Part shown: piece by piece, positions 32,858 to 42,229 of the stretch
Layout: every line of letters starts with the position of its first letter
Position numbering within the stretch: position 1 is the first letter of the stretch
Program-made: the position numbers and the translations under genes
DNA from: Mycobacterium sp. D16Q14
Lineage (GTDB): Bacteria; Actinomycetota; Actinomycetes; Mycobacteriales; Mycobacteriaceae
DNA length: 64,000 bases
Direction of reading: 5' to 3'
Assembly: GCA_002013415.1 (NCBI GenBank)
Contig: MAEX01000001.1
Location: 1 to 64,000 of the forward strand
Notes under the pieces: model-generated
The model's input: the letters and a program-made list of their open reading frames with translations, nothing else
What the model was told of the DNA's origin: nothing
Database searches by the model: none

Positions 32858-33755
32858 ATGCCCAAGCCGTATCCGAAGGAGTTTCGCCGCTGATTTCGGC
32901 GTGAGCGAGGCGATGGTGCATAACTGGCTTCGACGTGCCGATATCGAGGACGGGGCCCGTTCCGGTGCCACGGTGGCCGAGTCCGCTGAACTGCGGGAGT
33001 TGCGCAAACGCAATCGGCCGCTGGAGCAGGAGAACGAAGTGCTGCGGCGGGCGCCCGAATCAGGGTGCCGGTCGCGGTGACCTGCCGGGTGCTGGGCTTT
33101 TCGAAACAGGCGTACTACCAGTGGCGCAACATACCTGTGTCGCAGCGTGATTGGGAGGATGCCCACATGGTGAACGCCGCCCGCGATGTGCATGCCGATG
33201 ATCCTGGGTTCGGATATCGGTTCATCGCCGATGAGCTGGCCGAGCAAGGATTCACCGCAGGTTCACCAGGATCTGGTGCGTCGTGATTTCACCGCGCAAC
33301 ATCCAAATCAGTTGTGGCTCAGTGACATCACCGAACACGCCACAACGGAAGCAAAACTGTATCTCTGCGCGGTCAAAGACGTATTCTCCAACCGGATCGT
33401 GGGCTACTCTATCGACTCCCGGATGATCGCGACAGGCCGTCTCGGCCCTACGCATGGCCATCGCACGCCGCAATCCCGTTGACACAGTGGTTTATTCCGA
33501 TAGAGGAAGCCAATTCCGATCCAGAAAATACGTCGGGGCATTGGCCCCTGATGGACTGATCGGGTCGATGGGCCGAGTCGGCGCCTGCGGCGACAACGCA
33601 GCCATGGAATCGTTCTTCTCCCTGCTGCAACGCAACGTCCTTGACACCCGCCGCTGGCATAGCCGCGAACAGCTGCGCATCGCGATCGTCACCTGGATCG
33701 GCACCTACCACCGCCGCCGGCAACGCACCCTCGGTAAGCCGACACTCGGCTTTAC
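32858..33755 (+). mobile_element. Degenerate IS3-family insertion sequence
   Basis: The orfA remnant starts at ATG 32858 (MPKPYPKEFR), then jumps to AADFGVSEAMVHNWLRRADI, so about 20 codons of the first helix are deleted; a leucine-zipper-like ELRELRKRNRPLEQENEVL follows. The orfB pieces lie in several frames: VTCRVLGFSKQAYYQW, NQLWLSDITEHATTEAKLYL with the first Asp, VVYSDRGSQFRSRKYV with the second Asp, and CGDNAAMESFFSLLQRNVLD with the Glu of the DDE triad. It ends after HRRRQRTLGK. Multiple indels make it inactive. I could not fix the terminal inverted repeats. Confidence 0.82.
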
Positions 33756-33987
33756 CAAGCCCTCGCGTGGGTCGGTATCGCCGTCGGCACCCTGTTTATC
33801 GTCGTTACAGTCTTCGTGTCCGGCCCTATTCGCTGGATGGTCCACCGGTAGTTACGACGGGTGGCACCGCATTCATGCTGATCACTCGTGGCTGGATGGC
33901 TCCGATGGGGGACCCGCCCGACGATGGGGTCCCGGCGGCATGATGAAGCTCGGGCAGCCCCCCACCCCACCGATGCCGCGTCCTTAA
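33755..33987 (+). pseudogene. 3' remnant of a membrane protein gene joined to the IS
   Basis: Directly after the transposase homology the plus strand encodes a membrane helix (LAWVGIAVGTLFIVVTVFVSG) ending at TAG 33848-33850. In another frame it runs on as a His/Gly/Pro-rich tail (ARRWGPGGMMKLGQPPTPP) ending at TAA 33985-33987. A single helix followed by a Gly/Pro-rich tail is common in mycobacterial membrane proteins. The 5' part is gone, probably replaced by the IS, and the remainder is frameshifted. Confidence 0.45.
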
Positions 33988-34513
33988 GTCAAGGCGTTGT
34001 CGAGGCGAGCACCGCGGTTGTGTTTGTCGGCTCAAGCCACGTATCAACTCTGCAGCGCATGCAATGGGTGGTAATTGTCTGCGGCTTCCCTGCCGTATGC
34101 ACCAGCACGGTCCGCGAGCCGACGGCTCATACCATCGCTACCTGGGATCGAGCGATCAAGATCGGTTTCAGGAAACGCCCTCTGTAGGCAATACGTTTCA
34201 CGACACGATCTGCCGCAAACCAACAGGCACGAAAAGCACATATCGACAGTGACTGTTGTCAACTTCACGTAGCAAACTATATTTGCGAAGCGACGTGGCG
34301 GCGAGGAATCCACGTCGCGCATGCTGGCATCGATCACACATGAACGAGCCGATCAATATTGACGCCATGACCAGGCATGTCGAAGGTTGCCAATCTGGTT
34401 ACGTCACGATCCAGTCTTTACCAACATTGGTATACGGGAACTGGTAACGCGTGTCATACTCTTCGCGGGCTAACGTCCACCCATTACTTCCATGCCTGCT
34501 TCAAGGGGTACCA
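33988..34513. other. Right end of the island, no recognisable gene
   Basis: About 525 bp, AT-richer than the flanks, with only short unconvincing frames on both strands. It may hold the promoter of the coiled-coil gene that follows; I see no defined site. Confidence 0.45.
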
Positions 34514-35401
34514 GTGACCGTGACAACCGCTAACGAGTCCACTCGAAATTTCACTCGCACTCGTAACGGGTACGACCCGATCGAGGTCAACGAGTACATC
34601 AGTCGACTGACGATCATGCATCAGTCCGGACTGAACGACGTGGAGACTCTCAAGGCTCGCCTCGAGGAAACCACCAAGCAGGTCTCCTCCCTCAAGGACG
34701 AGGTGTCGAACCTCAACGACACCTCCCCCTCGGCGCACGCGATGACCGACCGGATGGCCAAGATGCTCCGCATCGCCGTCGACGAGGTCTCCGAGATGCA
34801 GAGCGAGGCACGCACCGAGTCGGCCGCGCTGGTCGCCGCCGCCAAGTCCGATGCCGAAGCCATGCGCACTAAGCACAAGGAAATGCTCGCCGACATGGCA
34901 GCGCGGCAGAGCGCGCTGGAGACCGAGTACACCGAGGTCATGGCGCGGGCGCGCGAGGAAGCCAATCAGATTGTCGCCCAAGCGGTCAGCGAGTCCGAGC
35001 GGCTACGCTCGGCGGAGGCAAAGCGGCGCGAAAAGGCCGAGACGGAACTGGACGAAGAGCTGACCAAGCTGCGTACCGAGACCCAGTCGACCGTCGATGA
35101 GCAGCGGCGCGGCACGCAGGCCGAGTGCGAGAAGCGCCTTACCGATGCCAGGGACGAGGCAGATCGCCGCCTGCGCCTGGCCGACGAGCAGATCGAGCGC
35201 CGCCTGGACCAGGCCCGCCGCTCGGTGGAAGAGGTTGGCCAGCAGCGCATCTCGATCCTAGAGCAGCTCATGAGCGTGCACGGCAAGCTCGAGAGCATCC
35301 CGTCGATCCTGGAGTCCGCCTACCGCGACCGCGACAACTCCAAGTCGATCATCATGGTGCCGTCCAAGCGCGTGCTCGACCAGAAGGTCATCGAAGGCTA
35401 A
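34514..35401 (+). CDS. DivIVA-like coiled-coil protein
   Basis: 295 residues from GTG 34514. The N-terminus (TRTRNGYDPIEVNEYISRL) is the membrane-binding DivIVA motif R-x-GYDP-x-EV. Almost all the rest (35-270) is a charged coiled coil rich in Glu, Ala and Arg. DivIVA/Wag31-type proteins sense membrane curvature and organise polar growth or septation in mycobacteria; this one is a paralogue, not Wag31 itself. A 24 bp hairpin follows its stop. It neighbours the L,D-transpeptidase gene (convergent), consistent with an envelope-growth role. Confidence 0.75.
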   Translation: MTVTTANESTRNFTRTRNGYDPIEVNEYISRLTIMHQSGLNDVETLKARLEETTKQVSSLKDEVSNLNDTSPSAHAMTDRMAKMLRIAVDEVSEMQSEARTESAALVAAAKSDAEAMRTKHKEMLADMAARQSALETEYTEVMARAREEANQIVAQAVSESERLRSAEAKRREKAETELDEELTKLRTETQSTVDEQRRGTQAECEKRLTDARDEADRRLRLADEQIERRLDQARRSVEEVGQQRISILEQLMSVHGKLESIPSILESAYRDRDNSKSIIMVPSKRVLDQKVIEG

Positions 35402-35407
35402 TTATTA

Positions 35408-35468
35408 CCCGAACTACGAGGAGGCCCCCGTCACGCTGATGCGTACGGGGGCCTCCTCGTAGTTCGGG
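35408..35468. terminator. Exceptional 24 bp bidirectional terminator hairpin
   Basis: The arms 35408-35431 and 35445-35468 are exact 24 bp reverse complements around a 13-base loop that itself contains ACGC-TGAT-GCGT. It fills the 67 bp between the convergent stops of the coiled-coil gene and ldtB. Confidence 0.88.
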
Positions 35469-36689
35469 CTACTGCTGCCGGGTGTTTCCGGCCTTCCACT
35501 GCGACCACGGGATGTTCCAGTCACCCAGGCCCTCGGTACCGGGTAGCACCGGGCCGACGGTGTTGGAAACGATCACAATGTCGCCACGTTTGGTGTTCTC
35601 GTAAAACCATTTTGCGTTCGCGGTGCTGACATTCAGGCAGCCATGGCTGGTATTAGTGCGCCCCTGCGCGCCGACCGACCACGGTGCAGCGTGCACGTAG
35701 ATCCCGCTGTAGGACATCTGGGTGGCGTACTGCACCTTGGTGCGGTATCCGTCGGGCGAATTGACCGCGACGCCGTAGGTCGAGGAATCCATGATCAGAT
35801 CCTTGAACCGCTCGCCGATGATGTAGGTGCCGTTGTTGGTGGGCGCCTTGTCCTTACCCATCGAGGTCGGCATGGTCTTGATGATCTCGCCGTTGCGCTC
35901 GACGTTGACGACCTTGTTGTTGTCATCGACGCGGCTGATGATCGCGTCGCCGATGGCGAAACGGGACGTCACGTTGTCCTGTCCGAAGACGCCGTTGCCC
36001 AGGTCCACCCCGTAGGTGTTGACCTTCACGTCAACCGACGTTCCGGGCTCCCAGAACGCCTCTGGGCGCCAACGCACTTCGCGGTTGTTCAGCCAATAGA
36101 ACGCACCCTCGACCGGCGGGTTCGTGGTGATCTTGATCGCCTTCTCAGCCGCGGCCCGATTCGGAATGCTCTCGTCGAACCTGATGGCGACCGTCTGACC
36201 GATGCCGACTACCTCACCGTCGCCCGGCATGACGTACGGCATCGTCATATTGTCCGGCGAATGGGTGCGGAATGTCGCATTGGCGCGAGCCTGCCCGCCG
36301 AGTCCACGGGCATCGGCGCTCAGGGTGTACTGGTTGTCATAGCCGAGCGGCTCGGTGGTCGACCAACTCACACCGTCGGGACCGACCTCGCCGGTGATCT
36401 CTTTGCCATCGGAGTTGACCATGGTGACGGTTCCGAGCACGCCCTCGCCCGCGGTCACAGTCACGGGCGCATCGACCGGGACGCCGACGGCGCCATCCTT
36501 CACTGACATCGCCAACTTGGGCACCAGCAGATCGGCGTAAGGCGTTGCCTTGTCAATGACTTTCGGCGGTTCCTGGGACGCAGTACTCGAGCATCCGGCC
36601 AGCACAGCCATTGCCACGAGCGGGAGAACGAGCACGGACGCCCACCGCCGACGCGCGCCAACCAACAGGCGTGGACGACCCTGGGTCAT
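35469..36689 (-). CDS. ldtB: L,D-transpeptidase LdtB (LdtMt2 type)
   Basis: 406 residues from ATG 36689, preceded by AGGGAG. The signal has a lipobox VLAGC, so the enzyme is anchored as a lipoprotein. Two Ig-like domains (about 45-250) precede the YkuD catalytic domain with [11 protein letters not shown] and the active-site SHGCLNVS (Cys about 351). It makes 3-3 cross-links in peptidoglycan and is a carbapenem target in mycobacteria. Position next to a DivIVA-like gene and tRNA-Lys fits Rv2518c synteny. Confidence 0.96.
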   Translation of the reverse strand: MTQGRPRLLVGARRRWASVLVLPLVAMAVLAGCSSTASQEPPKVIDKATPYADLLVPKLAMSVKDGAVGVPVDAPVTVTAGEGVLGTVTMVNSDGKEITGEVGPDGVSWSTTEPLGYDNQYTLSADARGLGGQARANATFRTHSPDNMTMPYVMPGDGEVVGIGQTVAIRFDESIPNRAAAEKAIKITTNPPVEGAFYWLNNREVRWRPEAFWEPGTSVDVKVNTYGVDLGNGVFGQDNVTSRFAIGDAIISRVDDNNKVVNVERNGEIIKTMPTSMGKDKAPTNNGTYIIGERFKDLIMDSSTYGVAVNSPDGYRTKVQYATQMSYSGIYVHAAPWSVGAQGRTNTSHGCLNVSTANAKWFYENTKRGDIVIVSNTVGPVLPGTEGLGDWNIPWSQWKAGNTRQQ

Positions 36690-36847
36690 GCTTTGCTCCC
36701 TTTGAATCTCGTGCATGCGAATTCAGCCATGATTGTACGGGCTCGTGAAGGTCGACGACCACCTCAATCAACGCGACCGGGCTATCGCGGGGATGACAAT
36801 TTTCGTTACGGGCTCCGGGGCTGCTAAGGTCTTCCACGCACGTTCAC

Positions 36848-36923
<76 letters not shown>

Positions 36924-36929
36924 CCAGAG

Positions 36930-36961
36930 ACGCCTCGTTCCCAGATTTAGGAGCGAGGCGT
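36930..36961 (+). terminator. Hairpin after tRNA-Lys
   Basis: ACGCCTCGTTCC and GGAGCGAGGCGT form a 12 bp stem with one G-U pair, followed by TTCATTTAT, the nearest thing to a U tract in this window. Confidence 0.75.
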
Positions 36962-37017
36962 TTCATTTATCTCCAGGTCCCCGGGAATACCAGGCGCCGG
37001 CTCGTGTTGGGTTGACC

Positions 37018-37860
37018 GTGACGGTTCCCCAGGTAGTCCCCAATGTGACGCTCAATTCCGGTACCACGATTCCCCAGCTCGGCTACGGGGTATGGCAGGT
37101 GCCCGACGATGAGGCACGCGCGGCCGTGTCGACAGCGCTGCAGGTCGGATATCGCAGCATCGACACCGCGAAGGTGTACGAGAACGAGGAAGGCACCGGC
37201 GCCGCCGTCGCGGAGTCCAGGGTTCCTCGTGGCGAAATCTTCCTGACCACGAAGCTGTGGAACGCCGATCAAGGCTACGACAATGCCCTGCGCGCCTTTG
37301 ACGCCTCTCTGGAGCGCCTGGGCACCGATTACGTGGACCTGTACCTCATCCACTGGCCGGTTCCCGAGCTCGACGAATACGTGGCGAGCTTCAAGGCCCT
37401 GCAGCGCATTCAGGCCGACGGCCGTGCCAAGGCCATCGGGGTCAGCAATTTCACCGTCGAGAATCTCCAGCGGCTGATCGACGAGACCGGAGAAGTGCCA
37501 GCTCTCAACCAGATCGAGCTGCATCCCCGGTTCACCCAGCCTGAGCTACGTGCCTTCCACGCCGAGTACGGCATTGCCACCGAGGCGTGGTCACCTCTCG
37601 GTCAGGGCACCGTCCTGGATGACCCGACGATCGGCGCCATCGCCGAGACCCATGGGGTGAGCGCCGCCCAGGTGATCCTGCGGTGGCATCTTCAGCTGGG
37701 CAACGTCGTCATCCCCAAATCGGTGACGCCGGCGCGCATCGCGGCCAACTTCGATGTGTTCGGATTCGAGCTCAGCACCGACGAGGTCGAGCGCATCACC
37801 GGGCTCGACGCCGCAGATGGTCGCATCGGCCCGGATCCCGCGACGTTCAATCTGCACTAA
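37018..37860 (+). CDS. Aldo/keto reductase
   Basis: 280 residues from GTG 37018 (a TTG at 37012 is the alternative). TIM-barrel AKR with the full tetrad: Asp and Tyr in SIDTAKVYENEEG, Lys in TTKLWN, His in LIHWPVP. The NADPH-binding end has VVIPKSVTPARIAAN. It belongs to the AKR5-type group that reduces aldehydes and methylglyoxal; mycobacteria carry close relatives (Rv2971). Transcribed alone, and convergent with the monooxygenase gene with only 6 bp between. Confidence 0.92.
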   Translation: MTVPQVVPNVTLNSGTTIPQLGYGVWQVPDDEARAAVSTALQVGYRSIDTAKVYENEEGTGAAVAESRVPRGEIFLTTKLWNADQGYDNALRAFDASLERLGTDYVDLYLIHWPVPELDEYVASFKALQRIQADGRAKAIGVSNFTVENLQRLIDETGEVPALNQIELHPRFTQPELRAFHAEYGIATEAWSPLGQGTVLDDPTIGAIAETHGVSAAQVILRWHLQLGNVVIPKSVTPARIAANFDVFGFELSTDEVERITGLDAADGRIGPDPATFNLH

Positions 37861-37866
37861 CGCGCA

Positions 37867-39315
37867 TCACTGCACGATGTAGTGGCTCTCCTCGGGCGAT
37901 CCGAGCATGCGCTCCATGGTCTTTCGATCAAAGGGCCACAGGTCCACGGAGCCGTCTTCGGTGAGATACCAAGAGTTGCAGCCGGTGGCCCACACCGTGG
38001 GTTTCATCGCCTCGCGCGCTTGGTCGTTGAACTCATCGGTGGCCTCACGGCTCACTTCCACCGTGGTGATCTCGCCACGGGCGAAGCGATGTAGCCAGCT
38101 GATGATGTATTCGGCGGTGCGCTCGGCCGTGTGCTGAAGCCAGATCGATCCGGTCGGCGAGTTGGGGCCCAGCACGGTGAAGAAGTTCGGGAAACCGGGG
38201 ATGGCGGTCATCCGGTAGGCCTTGGGCCCCTTCTCCCAGGCCTCGTTAATCGAATATCCGTCCTTACCAACCAGATTCATGGGCCGCATGTAGTTGTGCG
38301 CGTGAAATCCGGTGGCCAGCACAATCACATCGAAATCGCGCTCGACGCCGTCCACCGTCACGATTCCGGTGGGTGTGATTCTGTCGATGCGGTCGGTGAC
38401 GATCTCGACATTCGGCTTCTGGACGGCACGGTGGAATGACCCCGACAAGACCTGCCGTTTACACAGTGGCTCATAGTCCGGAGTGAGCTTGCGACGCAGC
38501 TCCTTGTCGCGAATCAGGTGCAGGCACGCCCGCGCGTACTGCTGCACCAAACGCCGCCCCCAGCTGGGCCGGGTCACAATATTCACCAGCGCATCGGTGC
38601 CCGTCAACGCGCTGAATCGCACGATGCGTTCGGTGGGCAGGGCCTCCAACACCTTGGCGACGAACTTTGGCTGGCGCATCGCCATCGGCGCCCACAGCAC
38701 CCATTGCGGGGTCCGGATGAATGACGTCACCTGATCGACAACGGGTTGCATTGCCGAAACTACCTGCACCCCAGTAGAGCCCGTGCCAATTGCGGCGACG
38801 CGCTTTCCTTCCAGCACCACCGAATCGTCCCAGCGCGCGGTGTGCACCACCTTGCCCTGGAAGCCGTCGAGGCCAGGAATGTCGGGAATGTTCGGATGGT
38901 GCAGCACGCCGGTAGCGGCGATCAGGAAATCGCACTCCAGCGTCTCCCCCGCCGCGGTGGTAACCCGCCAGCCCGCCCCGGTGAACTCCGCCGCCGTGAC
39001 CTCCTGTCCGCACCGAATATGTGACATCACGCCGAGGTCCTCGGCGACCTGGCGGTGATATGCCTGAATCTCTCCTCCGGTGGCGAAGAGCCGCGGCCAG
39101 TCCGTCCGTGGCGCGAACGGGTACTGGTAGGCCTGCGAGGGCACGTCGCAGGTCAGTCCCGGATAGCGGTTCCAGTACCAGACACCGCCGACGTCATCAC
39201 CCTTCTCCAGAATGGTGAAATCCTCGAAGCCGGCCTCTTTAAGCTTGTGCCCCACCGCGATTCCGGCCATGCCGGCGCCGACGACGACGACCTTGGGCTG
39301 GCGCCGGTCGCTCAC
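37867..39315 (-). CDS. Flavin-containing (Baeyer-Villiger type) monooxygenase
   Basis: A 482-residue FAD enzyme. The FAD loop is VVGAGMAGIAVG at 11-22, the NADP loop AAIGTGSTGVQVV at about 175-187, and the BVMO fingerprint region FQGKVVHTARWDD (F-x-G-x-x-x-H-T-x-x-W) at about 152-164. Such enzymes insert oxygen into ketones; substrates in mycobacteria include steroids, and EthA is a relative. Its start overlaps the stop of the upstream SDR gene (ATGA), so the two enzymes probably act in series, the SDR making a ketone the monooxygenase uses. Controlled by the TetR upstream. Confidence 0.9.
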   Translation of the reverse strand: MSDRRQPKVVVVGAGMAGIAVGHKLKEAGFEDFTILEKGDDVGGVWYWNRYPGLTCDVPSQAYQYPFAPRTDWPRLFATGGEIQAYHRQVAEDLGVMSHIRCGQEVTAAEFTGAGWRVTTAAGETLECDFLIAATGVLHHPNIPDIPGLDGFQGKVVHTARWDDSVVLEGKRVAAIGTGSTGVQVVSAMQPVVDQVTSFIRTPQWVLWAPMAMRQPKFVAKVLEALPTERIVRFSALTGTDALVNIVTRPSWGRRLVQQYARACLHLIRDKELRRKLTPDYEPLCKRQVLSGSFHRAVQKPNVEIVTDRIDRITPTGIVTVDGVERDFDVIVLATGFHAHNYMRPMNLVGKDGYSINEAWEKGPKAYRMTAIPGFPNFFTVLGPNSPTGSIWLQHTAERTAEYIISWLHRFARGEITTVEVSREATDEFNDQAREAMKPTVWATGCNSWYLTEDGSVDLWPFDRKTMERMLGSPEESHYIVQ

Positions 39316-40169
39316 TTCTGGTGCTCCTGGCTCTGACGCTCGATGCGTTCGATGTAGGCACCACGCGCGTTCAGATCCAGCGACGTCAATGCCCGGCGGT
39401 CATCGATGAGTCGGCGGCCGACTCGCTCAACCGGTTCCGGCACAAACAGATCCACCAGTCCCCACACGAACGCGAGCCAGCCCGGCACAGAGATCTGCGC
39501 GCGACGGGTGTCGACGCTGCGCACGATCGCGGCGGCCACGTCCTCCGGGTCGACGGTCGGCATGCCCTTGCCCAGCGGCGCGCCCGAGGCCAGCTCGGTC
39601 CGGACCGCGCTCGGCAATACGGAGCTGATGCTGACGCCACTGTCGCCGTACTCCTTGCGTAGCGCCACTGACAGTCCCACCGCACCGAACTTGGACGCGT
39701 TGTAGGAGACCATGCCGGGGACGGCGAGCTTGCCGGCCATTGAGGCCACGTTGACGATGTGTCCGCGTCCGCGCGCCACCATCTCCGGCAACGCGGCGCG
39801 CGCGCCGTTGAGCGGGCCGCGCACGTTCACATCGAGAATCAGATCGGTGGTGCGCTCGTTCTCCTCGACGAATCCGCCCAGCGGCATGACGCCCGCGTTG
39901 TTGACCAGGATGTCGACGGGGCCTGACTCGGCGCGCACCCGATCAAGAAACGAAGCCCAGGACTCGGGCTTGGTGACATCGAGAGCGCCGGCCTGCGCGC
40001 GCGGGATCGTGTTCGCGGTCTCTTTGGCAACCACATCGTCGACATCACCGATCCAGACGTCGGCACCCTTGTCAGCGAAAAGGCGCGCGGTGGCGGCGCC
40101 GATTCCCCTGGCTCCGCCGGTGATGACGACCACCGCGCCGGGCAGCTCGATCTTCGGATAACGACTCAC
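39312..40169 (-). CDS. Short-chain dehydrogenase upstream of the monooxygenase
   Basis: 285 residues from GTG 40169, which follows GGAGG by 7 bp. Classical SDR: TGGARGIG nucleotide loop, NNAGVMPLGGF, catalytic Ser in NVASMAG, and YNASKFG. The C-terminal 60 residues (PGWLAFVWGLVDLFVP) are hydrophobic and may touch the membrane. First gene of the SDR-monooxygenase operon, divergent from tetR. Substrate unknown, probably a lipid or steroid alcohol. Confidence 0.9.
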   Translation of the reverse strand: MSRYPKIELPGAVVVITGGARGIGAATARLFADKGADVWIGDVDDVVAKETANTIPRAQAGALDVTKPESWASFLDRVRAESGPVDILVNNAGVMPLGGFVEENERTTDLILDVNVRGPLNGARAALPEMVARGRGHIVNVASMAGKLAVPGMVSYNASKFGAVGLSVALRKEYGDSGVSISSVLPSAVRTELASGAPLGKGMPTVDPEDVAAAIVRSVDTRRAQISVPGWLAFVWGLVDLFVPEPVERVGRRLIDDRRALTSLDLNARGAYIERIERQSQEHQK

Positions 40170-40202
40170 ATCAACCTCCAACGGAATGGCTTGTCAGTTT
40201 CG

Positions 40203-40218
40203 GAATGATATGTCATTC
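40203..40218. promoter_or_regulatory. TetR operator candidate GAATGA-TATG-TCATTC
   Basis: Exact inverted halves of 6 bp with a 4-base spacer in the 83 bp between the divergent SDR operon and tetR, placed where it would block both promoters. Confidence 0.65.
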
Positions 40219-40252
40219 TCGATAAGTGTCAAGGTCGGTAGGATCGCCGCTT

Positions 40253-40879
40253 ATGACGTCCAGCCCGTCCACACTCAGTCGCGCCGAGCGCAAGAAGCTC
40301 GAGATGCGGCAGGAGATTCTGGACGCCGCCTTTGCGTGCTTCGCCGAGCAGGGCTACCACGCGACGGGCGTCGCTGATATCGCCGGGCGGATCGGGATAG
40401 GCCATGGGACCTTCTACCGGTATTTCAAGAGCAAGCGGGACATCATCGAGCATGTCATCGACGACGTCACCGGGCAGATCTTTCACGCGATCGGCGCGGA
40501 GAACGCGGCAGGGCTCGCCGACGATATCGAGCAGTACCGCCAACAGTCGGTGCGCATCGGCGCCGCCCTCGCCGACCTGTTCCGGGATAACCCCCAGTTG
40601 CCGCTGCTGCTGCTGGAGGCGGGCTCGGTCGACAATGAGCTCCGCGAGCGCGTCTTCGGAATGCTCGCCACAAGTGACCAACTGACCGAGGCCTACCTGC
40701 GCCACGGGGTCGAAAGAGGCTATCTCCGTGCCGATCTCGACACGGAGTACACAGCCCGAGCGGTGACCGGGATGATCCTGGCCACCGGCTTGCACGCCTC
40801 GCGGGGCGGCGAGGTGCAGGACAGCGAGCGATTCTCAGCCGCCGTCATCGCCCTCATGTACGGCGGAATCGGCTCCTAA
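40253..40879 (+). CDS. TetR-family regulator
   Basis: 208 residues from ATG 40253. HTH at about 35-55 (GVADIAGRIGIGHGTFYRYF) and the helical ligand domain are complete. Divergent from the SDR/monooxygenase operon with a palindrome between, so it likely represses that operon and itself. The ligand is probably a substrate of the operon. Confidence 0.9.
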   Translation: MTSSPSTLSRAERKKLEMRQEILDAAFACFAEQGYHATGVADIAGRIGIGHGTFYRYFKSKRDIIEHVIDDVTGQIFHAIGAENAAGLADDIEQYRQQSVRIGAALADLFRDNPQLPLLLLEAGSVDNELRERVFGMLATSDQLTEAYLRHGVERGYLRADLDTEYTARAVTGMILATGLHASRGGEVQDSERFSAAVIALMYGGIGS

Positions 40880-40939
40880 CCACCCAACTCGCGACACCGG
40901 CGGAGGGCACCGGCAGGCCGACCCCCTAACCTTGCTGTC

Positions 40940-42229
40940 ATGGCCGCAGTGAGCAAGGTGTTCGCAGCCAGGCTCTCAGGCCTGGTGGTTCTCGGCCCGG
41001 ACGGCGAGTCGATCGGCCGGGTGCGCGATGTCGTGATCGCGATTGGTGTTACCCGAAAACAGCCGCGGGTCATCGGTCTTGTCGTCGAAATGCTCACGCG
41101 CCGAAGGATCTTCGTACCCATGCTGCGGGTCACCGCCATCGAGCCCGGATCGGTGACACTGAATACCGGAAACGTCTCACTACGCCGATTCGAACAGCGT
41201 CCCAGTGAGGCGCTGGTGCTCGGACAGGTCCTGGACACCACCGTGCGCACCGACGACCCCGAGCTCGACCAGTTCCATGGTGTCGATCTGGTCGTGGTGG
41301 ACCTGGGCCTCGAACAGACGCGCACCCGCGACTGGGTGGTCACCCGCGTGGCGGTGAGGAGCCCTCGGCGGCTCGGACGGCGCAGCGGTGTGCAGGTCAC
41401 CGGATGGAATCACATCCACGGGTTGACGCCGTCGGCGCTGAACCTGCCCGGACAGGGCGTCGCCCAGCTGATGCTCCAGTTCGAGGGCATGCGGCCGGTC
41501 GCGGTAGCCGATGCCATCCGTGAGCTACCGGCCAAGCGACGCGACGAGGTACTGGCCGCGTTCGACGACGAACGGCTGGCCGACATCCTCCAGGAGCTTC
41601 CTGAGGATGATCAGGCCGAGGTACTCACCAAGCTGGAAGATGAACGGGCCGCGGACGTCCTGGAGGCCATGGACCCCGACGACGCCGCCGACCTGCTGGG
41701 AGAACTGTCCCCCGCGGAGGCCGAATCCCTTCTGGCACTGATGGATCCGGAAGATTCTGAACCCGTACGACGGTTGCTCACCCACTCCCCCAACACCGCC
41801 GGCGGCATGATGACCCCGGAACCGGTGATCCTGAGCCCGAATACCACCGTCGCCGAAGCCCTTGCCCGCGTGCGCGATCCGGACCTGACACCGGCGCTGT
41901 CCTCGCTGATATTCGTGGTCAGGCCACCCACTGCGACCCCCACCGGCCGCTACCTCGGATGTGTGCACCTGCAGCGGCTGCTGCGCGAACCTCCCTATGC
42001 GATAGTCGGCGGCATTCTCGATACCGATCTGCCCTATCTGGATGCCGAGGCGCCATTGGCCGAGGTAACCCGCTACTTCGCCGCGTACAACCTGGTGTGC
42101 GGTCCCGTGATCGACAAGGAGAACCACTTGCTCGGCGCCGTGACGGTCGACGACGTGCTGGATCACCTGATGCCCGACGGCTGGCGCGCCGACGAACCCG
42201 AAAGCGTGTCGGGGGGTGACCGTTCATGA
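40940..42229 (+). CDS. PRC-barrel / MgtE-N / CBS domain protein
   Basis: 429 residues without membrane segments. The N-terminus (6-80) looks like a PRC barrel (GPDGESIGRVRDVVIAI). Residues 190-285 are an MgtE N-terminal domain (ELPEDDQAEVLTKLEDERA, MDPDDAADLLGEL), and about 285-415 are paired CBS domains (TAGGMMTPEPVILSPN). The MgtE transport helices are absent, so it is a soluble sensor, perhaps for Mg2+ or nucleotides. Its stop overlaps the DUF1003 gene by 4 bp, the same pair as Rv1232c-Rv1231c. Confidence 0.85.
   Translation: MAAVSKVFAARLSGLVVLGPDGESIGRVRDVVIAIGVTRKQPRVIGLVVEMLTRRRIFVPMLRVTAIEPGSVTLNTGNVSLRRFEQRPSEALVLGQVLDTTVRTDDPELDQFHGVDLVVVDLGLEQTRTRDWVVTRVAVRSPRRLGRRSGVQVTGWNHIHGLTPSALNLPGQGVAQLMLQFEGMRPVAVADAIRELPAKRRDEVLAAFDDERLADILQELPEDDQAEVLTKLEDERAADVLEAMDPDDAADLLGELSPAEAESLLALMDPEDSEPVRRLLTHSPNTAGGMMTPEPVILSPNTTVAEALARVRDPDLTPALSSLIFVVRPPTATPTGRYLGCVHLQRLLREPPYAIVGGILDTDLPYLDAEAPLAEVTRYFAAYNLVCGPVIDKENHLLGAVTVDDVLDHLMPDGWRADEPESVSGGDRS

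Noticed and set aside
28045..34510. Attachment repeat of the tRNA-His or tRNA-Lys 3' end inside the island
   Set aside because: I scanned by eye for the GTTCGAGTCCCG and GTTCGAGCCCC ends and found no second copy, so no integrase-type island boundary is claimed.
33988..34513. Minus-strand 97-codon frame right of the IS
   Set aside because: Codon use and composition do not look coding and no motif is present.
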